Origin: an uncultured Nocardioides sp.
Lineage (GTDB): Bacteria; Actinomycetota; Actinomycetes; Propionibacteriales; Nocardioidaceae
NCBI RefSeq assembly: GCF_947488025.1
Contig: NZ_CANKYS010000001.1
Span: 372,001 to 436,000, forward strand
Length of the DNA stretch: 64,000 nt
Direction: 5' to 3'
In this document: in pieces, positions 58,495 to 64,000 of the stretch
Layout: each line of letters starts with the position of its first letter
Numbering within the stretch: the stretch's first letter is position 1
Notes under the pieces: model-generated
Databases searched by the model: none
Seen by the model: the letters and a program-made list of their open reading frames with translations, nothing else
What the model was told of the DNA's origin: nothing
Position numbers and translations under genes: made by a program

Positions 58495-59445
58495 ATGCCG
58501 ACCACTCCTGCCTCGCCCGGGCTCAGCGACCGGTGGCGCGACCCCGGCTTCCTCGACGCCGCCCACGCCTGGATCGCCGACCGGCTGAGCGAGTGCGACC
58601 GCGCCGTCGTCGGGGCGATCGAGCAGCCCCACGTCACCGACTGGTCGACGGTCATGCGGGTGCCGACGGAGGACGGACCGGTGTGGTTCAAGGCCAACGA
58701 CGAGAGCATGCGCCACGAGGCGGCCGTGACGGCACTGGTGGCGCCACGCTCCGCCGGGCGGGTGCCGACGCCGCTGGCCGGGGATCCGCGCACCGGCTGG
58801 CTGCTGCTCGCGGACGCCGGCCCCCGCCTGCGCGACGTCATCCCCGTCGAGCGCAGCCTCGAGCGGTGGCACGACGTGCTGGAGGCCTACGCCCGGATCC
58901 AGGTCGCGTGCGAGGACGAGGTCGACGCGCTCCTGGCAGCCGGGCTCCCCGACCGGCGGCTCACCACGCTGCCCGAGGCGTACGACGACCTCCTCGCGCG
59001 CCTCGACGACACGGACCCGCGCCTGCCGGGCGCAGGCGCGATCGCCGACCTGTGCGAGCGGCTGGCCGCGTTCGGCATCGAGGAGACCGTCCAGCACGAC
59101 GACCTCCACGACGGTCAGGTCTTCCTCGGCAACGGCGTGCACCAGGTGCTCGACTGGGGTGACGCCTGCGTCTCCCACCCCTTCTTCACCCTCGCGGTCA
59201 CGCTGGAGGGCGTGGTGGCGTGGGGTGTCGACGACGAGGAGGGGTCCGAGGACGTCGAGCCCTACCGGACGTCCTACCTGCGCCCCTACGCCGAGCGCTA
59301 CCCGCTGACGGACGCCGACCTCCACGAGGCGGCGCGGGTCGCCACGCGCCTGGGCTGGATCTGCCGCGCGGTCAACGGCCACCTGCCGCAGGACCCGGGC
59401 CACACCCACACCCGGCTGCGGATGTTCCTGGACGGCGGAGCCTAG
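58495..59445 (+). CDS. Aminoglycoside-phosphotransferase-family kinase
   Basis: 316 residues of the APH/choline-kinase fold: catalytic HDDLHDGQVFL (in place of HGDLHxxN) and VLDWGDACVSHPFF (metal-binding DWGD). The usual catalytic-loop Asn is replaced by Gln, which may alter activity. Substrate unknown; a resistance role should not be assumed. ATG 58495 is preferred over ATG 58486 because of the -10 box. The stop shares CTAG with the convergent methyltransferase. Confidence 0.83.
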   Translation: MPTTPASPGLSDRWRDPGFLDAAHAWIADRLSECDRAVVGAIEQPHVTDWSTVMRVPTEDGPVWFKANDESMRHEAAVTALVAPRSAGRVPTPLAGDPRTGWLLLADAGPRLRDVIPVERSLERWHDVLEAYARIQVACEDEVDALLAAGLPDRRLTTLPEAYDDLLARLDDTDPRLPGAGAIADLCERLAAFGIEETVQHDDLHDGQVFLGNGVHQVLDWGDACVSHPFFTLAVTLEGVVAWGVDDEEGSEDVEPYRTSYLRPYAERYPLTDADLHEAARVATRLGWICRAVNGHLPQDPGHTHTRLRMFLDGGA

Positions 59446-60050
59446 GCGGGCGCCTCGGCCCGCCGGGTCTCCAGCACGCGGAAGCCCTTGCTGCTGGCGA
59501 GGCGCTCGGTCGGCCAGCCCTGCTCGGTCAGCCACCGCTGGAGGGAGTCGGCGCCGAGGTTCTTGCCGACGACGCTGACCATCCGGCCGCCGGGGGCCAG
59601 ACGGGGCAACCAGGTGAGGAGCAGCTCGTGGAGCGCCTCCTTGCCGATGCGGATCGGCGGGTTGGACCAGATCTCGTCGAAGACCTGGTTGCCCGGCACC
59701 TGCTCGGGCAGGCAGGCCACGAAGCGCGAGTCGAGGCCGGCGGCGCGGGCGTTGTCGTTGGCCAGCAGCAGTGCGCGCTCGTTGACGTCGACACCGGTCA
59801 CGTTGGCCAGCGGCACCGCCTTCGCGATCGCCAGGCCGATCACGCCGTAGCCGCAGCCCAGGTCGAGGAACTGGCCCTGCACGGGCGGCTCGAGCTCCTT
59901 GAAGAGCACGGCGGTCGCGTGGTCGAGGTGGCCGCGGCTGAAGACACCCGACCCGGTGTCGAGCGTCAGGGCGTGGCCCCACAGGTCGGCGGTGAAGCTC
60001 TCCCGCTCGAAGGGCACGCCGGGGTCGGCGGTGAAGTAGTGCTCAGGCAT
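59442..60050 (-). CDS. RsmC-like methyltransferase
   Basis: 202 residues. SAM motif I FLDLGCGYGVIGL, motif II VDVNERAL and the amino-methyltransferase motif IWSNPPIRIG (NPPF/Y type), followed by PGGRMVSVVGKNLGA. The single-domain form of the RsmC/RlmG family that methylates guanine N2 in rRNA; the exact target is unknown. The start ATG 60050 lies inside the last codons of truA (8-bp overlap), so the two are coupled. Confidence 0.9.
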   Translation of the reverse strand: MPEHYFTADPGVPFERESFTADLWGHALTLDTGSGVFSRGHLDHATAVLFKELEPPVQGQFLDLGCGYGVIGLAIAKAVPLANVTGVDVNERALLLANDNARAAGLDSRFVACLPEQVPGNQVFDEIWSNPPIRIGKEALHELLLTWLPRLAPGGRMVSVVGKNLGADSLQRWLTEQGWPTERLASSKGFRVLETRRAEAPA

Positions 60051-60879
60051 CGATCGCCTCTCGTCGGGCTCGTGCGCGCTCGGCCTGGGCGGCCAGCTCG
60101 TCGTCGTCGGGATAGCCGACCTCCTCCAGCGTGAGGCCGTGGGCGTGCACCACACGCACCCCCTGGTCGCGTCGCCGCCCGGCCATCACCTCGGCCGGCC
60201 AGCCGACGGGCTGCCGTCCCTCGCCGACCGCGATGAGGCAGCCGACCAGCGCGCGCACCATGTTGTGGCAGAAGGCGTCGGCGCGGACGGTGCCGACGAC
60301 GAGGCCGGCGTCGTCGCGGCGCCAGTCGAGGTCGAGCAGGGTGCGGACGGTGGTCGCGCCCTCCCGCTGCTTGCAGAAGGAGGCGTAGTCGCGGAGGCCG
60401 AGCAGGGGCGCGGACGCCTCGTTCATCGCGTCGAGGTCGAGGCGCCTGCCCCAGGTCAGCACGTGGCCGCGCACGAGCGGGTCGGCGAGCTCCTGGGCGT
60501 CGGCGATGCGGTAGGCGTAGCGCCGCCAGACCGCCGAGAACCGGGCGTCGAACCCGTCGGGCGCCTCCACCATCCGGCGTACCCGCACGTCCGGCGGCAG
60601 GATCCCGTCCACGCGCCGCGCCAAGGCCTGCGCCGGGGGGTCCTGGGAGCGTCCGGCGGAGGCGGCCAACAGGTCGGCGACGACGTCCACGTGCGCCACC
60701 TGCCCGCGCGCGTGGACGCCGGCATCGGTGCGACCGGCCACGGTCACGCGCACCTCCGGCACCCGCAGCGCGGTGGCCAGCGCGGCTTCCAGCGTTCCCT
60801 GGACCGTACGACGCCCCGGCTGGGCGGCCCAGCCGGAGAAGTCGGCGCCGTCGTAGGCACAGTCGATCCGCAGGCGCAC
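60043..60879 (-). CDS. truA: tRNA pseudouridine synthase TruA
   Basis: Makes pseudouridine at positions 38-40 of tRNAs. 278 residues: RLRIDCAYDGADFSGWAAQP, the catalytic Asp52 in GRTDAGVHARGQVAH, RRYAYRIAD and FCHNMVRALVGCL. The start GTG 60879 follows a TAGGAT box by 7 nt. First of a two-gene unit with the RsmC-like methyltransferase. Here truA is not next to rplM, unlike many bacteria. Confidence 0.95.
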   Translation of the reverse strand: MRLRIDCAYDGADFSGWAAQPGRRTVQGTLEAALATALRVPEVRVTVAGRTDAGVHARGQVAHVDVVADLLAASAGRSQDPPAQALARRVDGILPPDVRVRRMVEAPDGFDARFSAVWRRYAYRIADAQELADPLVRGHVLTWGRRLDLDAMNEASAPLLGLRDYASFCKQREGATTVRTLLDLDWRRDDAGLVVGTVRADAFCHNMVRALVGCLIAVGEGRQPVGWPAEVMAGRRRDQGVRVVHAHGLTLEEVGYPDDDELAAQAERARARREAIDA

Positions 60880-60886
60880 GACAGCG

Positions 60887-60892
60887 ATCCTA
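60887..60892 (-). promoter_or_regulatory. Predicted -10 box of truA, leaderless type
   Basis: TAGGAT, 7 nt, GTG at 60879. Confidence 0.55.
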
Positions 60893-60928
60893 GGCGTCGA
60901 CCGCGCCCACCCCGATCCCGCCCGACCT

Positions 60929-60950
60929 TTGTCAACCAAGTGGTTGACAA
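60929..60950 (+). promoter_or_regulatory. ArsR-type operator 1 with embedded -35
   Basis: Perfect 10-bp arms TTGTCAACCA and TGGTTGACAA around AG. The -35 box TTGACA (60944-60949) is part of the right arm. Confidence 0.8.
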
Positions 60951-60973
60951 CTGCTGCCGCGGCGGCCTACCTT
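60944..60973 (+). promoter_or_regulatory. Promoter of the ArsR operon
   Basis: TTGACA (60944-60949), 18 bp, TACCTT (60968-60973). Operators overlap both its -35 and its start site. Confidence 0.65.
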
Positions 60974-60976
60974 CTA

Positions 60977-60994
60977 TTCAACCAATCAGTTGAA
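60977..60994 (+). promoter_or_regulatory. ArsR-type operator 2
   Basis: TTCAAC, 6 nt, GTTGAA: the same CAAC-N6-GTTG core as operator 1, with centres 46 bp apart, placed over the expected transcription start. Confidence 0.75.
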
Positions 60995-61006
60995 GAAGGG
61001 TGCTCC

Positions 61007-61372
61007 GTGACCGACCAGCTCTCCCGTGTCTTCGCCGCACTGGCCGACCCGACCCGGCGCGACATGGTCGCCCGCCTCACCGAGGGCGACCACTCCGTCA
61101 ACGACCTGGCCGCGCCCTACGACGTGAGCCTGCAGGCCGTCTCGAAGCACCTCAAGGTGCTCGAGGACGCCGGCCTGGTGACGCGGACGCGGGAGGCCCA
61201 ACGACGTCCGGTGCACCTGGAAGCCGAGGTGTTCGACCTCATGACGAAATGGATCGAGCGCTACCGCCGACAGGCCGAGGAACGCTTCGGGCGCCTCGAC
61301 GCCGTGCTCGCGCGGATGCAGGACGACGACGACCCCAGCTCCACCCACCCGCAGGAAGGAACCGCATCATGA
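61007..61372 (+). CDS. ArsR-family transcriptional repressor
   Basis: 121 residues. Winged helix at about 1-85 (VFAALADPTRRDMVARLTEG, SVNDLAAPYDVSLQAVSKHLKVLEDAGLV by parts). No metal-binding cysteine pair (ELCVCDL) is present, so it belongs to the SRPBCC-linked ArsR group rather than metal sensors. The start GTG 61007 follows AAGGG. It leads an operon whose promoter carries two matching operators, so autorepression is expected. Its stop overlaps the next start. Confidence 0.92.
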   Translation: MTDQLSRVFAALADPTRRDMVARLTEGDHSVNDLAAPYDVSLQAVSKHLKVLEDAGLVTRTREAQRRPVHLEAEVFDLMTKWIERYRRQAEERFGRLDAVLARMQDDDDPSSTHPQEGTAS

Positions 61373-61890
61373 CCACCGTGCAGAGCAACGACGCTGCCAC
61401 CCGCTACCCCGAGGCCGCCATCGAGGCCGACCCGACCGTGCCGGCCATCCACATCTGGCGCGACTTCGCCGCGACGCCCGCCCAGCTGTTCCGCGCCCAC
61501 ACCGACCGCGATCTCTTCGCCCAGTGGAGCGGTCCGAGCAGCGTCGGCGCCGAGATCACCGAGTGGGACGCGCGCGAGGGCGGCTGCTGGCGCTACACCG
61601 CCCGCGGCCTCGAGGGCCGCGACGAGTTCGAGACCTCCTTCCACGGGTGCTTCCACACCGTGCGCGAGGACCGCCTCGTCCAGACCTTCACCTGGGACGG
61701 GATGCCCGACGCCGTCGCGCTGGAGACGATGACCTTCGAGGACCTCGGCGACGGCCGCACCCGGCTCCACGCCTTCAGCCTGTGCGACTCCTTCGAGGCA
61801 CGCGACGGCTGGCTGAGCAGCGGCATGGAGGTCGGCGTCCACGACGGCTACGCCGCCATCGACCGGATGCTCGCCGAGGGCACCCTCTGA
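61369..61890 (+). CDS. SRPBCC (AHSA1-type) domain protein
   Basis: 173 residues with the START-like fold: HIWRDFAATPAQLFRAHTD, LFAQWSGPSSVGAEIT, DAREGGCWRYTARG and the C-terminal helix DGYAAIDRML. A hydrophobic ligand cavity is expected. Genes of this type are regularly paired with SRPBCC-linked ArsR repressors. The overlap ATGA with arsR indicates coupling. Ligand unknown. Confidence 0.88.
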   Translation: MTTVQSNDAATRYPEAAIEADPTVPAIHIWRDFAATPAQLFRAHTDRDLFAQWSGPSSVGAEITEWDAREGGCWRYTARGLEGRDEFETSFHGCFHTVREDRLVQTFTWDGMPDAVALETMTFEDLGDGRTRLHAFSLCDSFEARDGWLSSGMEVGVHDGYAAIDRMLAEGTL

Positions 61891-62468
61891 TGGCCCTCCC
61901 CGACGACCCGGCGGACCGCCACGCGGCGGTCGCCGGGGGCTTCGGGCGGCTGGTGGCGCAGACGACCGACTGGTCGGCGCCCGCCCCGGTCGACGGGTGG
62001 ACGGCTCGCGACGTCGTCGGCCACCTCGTCGGCTGGTTCCCGCCCTTCCTGGCAGGCGGCGGCGTCGACCTGTCCGCCGGCCCCTCGGCGGACGACGACC
62101 CGGTCGCTGCGTGGCGGCACCAGGCCGTCGCCGTGCAGGCCCTCGTCGAGGAGCGGGGCCACGAACCGTTCACCCATCCCCGCGCCGGCAGCCACCGGCT
62201 CGCCGACGCGGTCGACCGCTTCTACACCGCCGACGTCTTCATGCACTCGTGGGACCTCGCCCGTGCCGGCGGCCATGAGCCGGGGCTCGACGACGACTAC
62301 GCCGGCCAGCTGCTGGAGGGGATGCGCCCGATCGAGCAGCTGCTCCGCGACTCCGGGCAGTACGGCCCCGCGGTCCCCGTGCCGGACGACGCGCCCGTCG
62401 TCGACCGGCTCATGGGCTTCGTCGGTCGCGATCCCGCCTGGCGCGCCGGCACCGGAGGCACCCCATGA
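61890..62468 (+). CDS. TIGR03086-type (DinB-like) metal-binding protein
   Basis: 192 residues, a four-helix DinB/mycothiol-maleylpyruvate-isomerase-like fold: FGRLVAQTTDWSAPAPVDGW, ARDVVGHLVGWFPPFL (metal His), and DVFMHSWDLARAGG (second His). These proteins are often thiol-S-transferases that may use mycothiol; activity is inferred. It is coupled on both sides (TGATG, ATGA). Confidence 0.85.
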   Translation: MALPDDPADRHAAVAGGFGRLVAQTTDWSAPAPVDGWTARDVVGHLVGWFPPFLAGGGVDLSAGPSADDDPVAAWRHQAVAVQALVEERGHEPFTHPRAGSHRLADAVDRFYTADVFMHSWDLARAGGHEPGLDDDYAGQLLEGMRPIEQLLRDSGQYGPAVPVPDDAPVVDRLMGFVGRDPAWRAGTGGTP

Positions 62469-63064
62469 GCACCGTGGTGATGAGCAACGTGGTCTCGGTG
62501 GACGGATTCATCGCCGACCTGCACGACGATCCGGGCCCCCTGTTCGAGTGGTACTTCAACGGCGACCGGGCGCTGGACGCCCAGGACATGGCCGACCCGG
62601 CGCCCGGCGGACTGCGGGTGTCGCAGACGTCGTACGACTACGTCCGCCCCGTGTGGGACTCCATCGGCTGCATGGTGATCGGGCGCCACCTGTTCGACAT
62701 CACCAACGGGTGGGAGGGGCGTCCCCCGACGGGTGACCACGTGGTCGTGGTGTCGCACCGACCGAAGCCAGAGGGGTGGCACCCGGAGGCGTCGTACCAC
62801 TTCGTCGACGACGTGACCACGGCGATCGCCACCGCGCGTGACCTGGCCGGCAACCGGACGGTGTCCGTCGCCGCCGGCGACGTGGGCGGACAGGCCCTCG
62901 CCCTCGGTCTCGTCGACGAGGTGGCCATGGACGTCGTGCCGGTGGTCCTCGGCACCGGCAAGCGCTACTTCGGCGCGGTCGAGACCCAGCACCTCCTCGA
63001 CGACCCGGAGGTCGTCGTCCAGGGCGACCGGGTCCTCCACCTCCGGTTCCGCGTGCGCCGCTGA
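62465..63064 (+). CDS. RibD/dihydrofolate-reductase-like domain protein
   Basis: 199 residues: MSNVVSVDGFIAD at the N-terminus, CMVIGRHLFDITNGW, and the C-terminal AAGDVGGQALALGLVDEVAMDVVPVVLGTGKRYF typical of the RibD-C/DHFR-like family common in actinobacterial stress operons. It probably binds NADPH; substrate unknown. Fourth and last gene of the ArsR operon, joined by a 4-bp overlap. Confidence 0.88.
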   Translation: MSTVVMSNVVSVDGFIADLHDDPGPLFEWYFNGDRALDAQDMADPAPGGLRVSQTSYDYVRPVWDSIGCMVIGRHLFDITNGWEGRPPTGDHVVVVSHRPKPEGWHPEASYHFVDDVTTAIATARDLAGNRTVSVAAGDVGGQALALGLVDEVAMDVVPVVLGTGKRYFGAVETQHLLDDPEVVVQGDRVLHLRFRVRR

Positions 63065-63071
63065 CCCCTCG

Positions 63072-63077
63072 TAGGGT
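63072..63077 (+). promoter_or_regulatory. Predicted -10 box, leaderless type (ketopantoate-reductase-like gene)
   Basis: TAGGGT, 7 nt, ATG at 63085. Confidence 0.5.
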
Positions 63078-63084
63078 CGAGGCC

Positions 63085-64000
63085 ATGAGGTACGTCGTCT
63101 ACGGTGCTGGCGCCGTCGGTGGAGTCATCGGCGGCACGCTCGCCCGGGCCGGCCACGCGGTCACGCTGGTGGCTCGGGGCGCCCACCTCGAGGCCATCAG
63201 GGCGGAGGGCCTGGTGCTCGACGCCGGGGACGGCCGCCACCGCATCGACGCCCCGGCCACCGACACGGCGGCCGAGGTCCGGTGGACCGACGACACCGTC
63301 GTGGTGCTGGCGGTGAAGTCCCACCAGGCGACCGCCGCCCTCGCCGACCTCCGCGCCCACGCCCCGGCCGACGTACCCGTGGTCTGCGCCACCAACGGCA
63401 TCGCCACCGAGGCTGCTGCACTGCGCCTGTTCGCGAGGACGTACGCCGTCTGCGTGATGCTCCCGGCGACCCACCTCGAGCCCGGCGTGGTGGTGGCGTC
63501 GTGCCACCCGACGCCGGCGATCCTCGACATCGGCTGCTTCCCCGGTGGCACCGACGCCACCACCGCTGCCGTGGCCGCAGACCTCCGCGCCGCAGGGATC
63601 GCGTCGGAGGAGCGCGCCGACATCATGGCGATGAAGCGCCGCAAGCTCGTGATGAACCTCGGCAACGGGGTCGACGCGTCCTTCGCCCAGGGCGACGCTG
63701 CCGCCGAGCTCGCCGAGCGGGCCCAGGCCGAGGGCGAGCGGGTGCTGGCCGCGGCCGGCCTGACCGTCGTCACGGCCGAGGAGGAGCGCGAGCGGCGCGG
63801 CGCGACCCTGCAGCGCCGGCCGGACCTCGAGCGTCGCGGCGGCTCCACCTGGCAGAGCCTCACCCGCGGCACCGGCGACTCGGAGATCGATTACCTCGCC
63901 GGGGAGGTCGTGCTCCAGGGCCGGCTGCACGGCGTCCCCACGCCGGTCAACGACGCCGTGGTCGCGGCCACCCGCCACCTCGCCGCCACCGGCGGCGCCC
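63085..64000 (+). CDS. Ketopantoate-reductase-family protein (3' end cut off)
   Basis: 305 residues are visible and the frame runs off the window. NADPH motif VVYGAGAVGGVIGGTLARAGH at about 4-24, VLAVKSHQATAAL, ATNGIATEAAAL, and the central helix KRRKLVMNLGNGVDA with the expected catalytic Lys. The C-terminal helical domain (VPTPVNDAVVA) is just reached. Family members reduce 2-dehydropantoate or related 2-oxo acids; as it is not in a pan cluster, the true substrate is uncertain. The start follows a TAGGGT box. Confidence 0.87.
   Translation, partial: MRYVVYGAGAVGGVIGGTLARAGHAVTLVARGAHLEAIRAEGLVLDAGDGRHRIDAPATDTAAEVRWTDDTVVVLAVKSHQATAALADLRAHAPADVPVVCATNGIATEAAALRLFARTYAVCVMLPATHLEPGVVVASCHPTPAILDIGCFPGGTDATTAAVAADLRAAGIASEERADIMAMKRRKLVMNLGNGVDASFAQGDAAAELAERAQAEGERVLAAAGLTVVTAEEERERRGATLQRRPDLERRGGSTWQSLTRGTGDSEIDYLAGEVVLQGRLHGVPTPVNDAVVAATRHLAATGGA

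Noticed and set aside
58495..59445. Aminoglycoside resistance gene
   Set aside because: Only the broad APH/choline-kinase fold is supported; the catalytic Asn is replaced and the gene sits among housekeeping genes.

Overview
The window is a chromosomal stretch from a high-GC actinobacterium. Evidence: very high G+C, frequent GTG and TTG starts, a mycothiol-dependent formaldehyde dehydrogenase, a GroEL with a His-rich tail under CIRCE control, type-VII-secretion-like proteins, SigE-family sigma factors and many genes starting without a Shine-Dalgarno site. The gene set and the GNAT-TsaE fusion fit Nocardioides or a close relative, but this is inferred from recalled family patterns, not from a search. 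No rRNA, tRNA, prophage, insertion sequence or CRISPR array was seen.

Layout. 1-7.1 kb: a cut-off repeat protein, guaB, a sigma-factor stub, an ACT-GNAT protein, groES-groEL with two CIRCE operators and a divergent methyltransferase. 7.1-17.2 kb: GH3 lipoprotein, NCS2 permease, mscR with its metallo-hydrolase, a SigE-family sigma factor with a membrane-anchored partner, and a WXG100/PPE-like pair with a repetitive tail. 17.2-26.1 kb: a nine-gene run on the minus strand, glmS-acpS-nnrD-alr-hydrolase-(GNAT-tsaE)-tsaB-rimI-tsaD, mostly coupled by stop-start overlaps, joining amino-sugar and D-alanine supply to tRNA t6A synthesis. 26.1-35.8 kb: coaA, a DUF559-type gene bracketed by two nearly identical 48-bp palindromes, tandem GNAT, YqeY-like protein, glmM, rpsI-rplM, an FAD oxidoreductase and citrate synthase.

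35.9-46.4 kb: an XRE-NB-ARC-TPR regulator followed by in-phase direct repeats, a membrane protein, a second SigE-family sigma factor, a GNAT, an HtrA-type protease, a very large nested palindrome, three acyl-CoA dehydrogenases and a propeller protein. 46.4-64 kb: two glycosyltransferases, a tandem GNAT, ABC-F ATPase, a third copy of the palindrome, an Nramp-related transporter without the usual metal ligands, GNAT, a CoA-disulfide-reductase-like enzyme with an aldo/keto reductase, P450, a sortase with a lipobox, a phosphotransferase, an RsmC-like methyltransferase, truA, and an ArsR-led operon with two matching operators. The last gene, a ketopantoate-reductase-family enzyme, runs off the edge.

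Most noteworthy: the palindrome-bounded DUF559 cassette and its third copy; a recurring promoter-to-start design (TAnnnT, 6-8 nt, then ATG or GTG) at about twenty genes, implying widespread leaderless transcription; a SigE-family promoter shared by an intact sigma gene and a dead one; the SARP-like direct repeats beside the STAND regulator; and the 76-bp nested palindrome before the acyl-CoA dehydrogenases.
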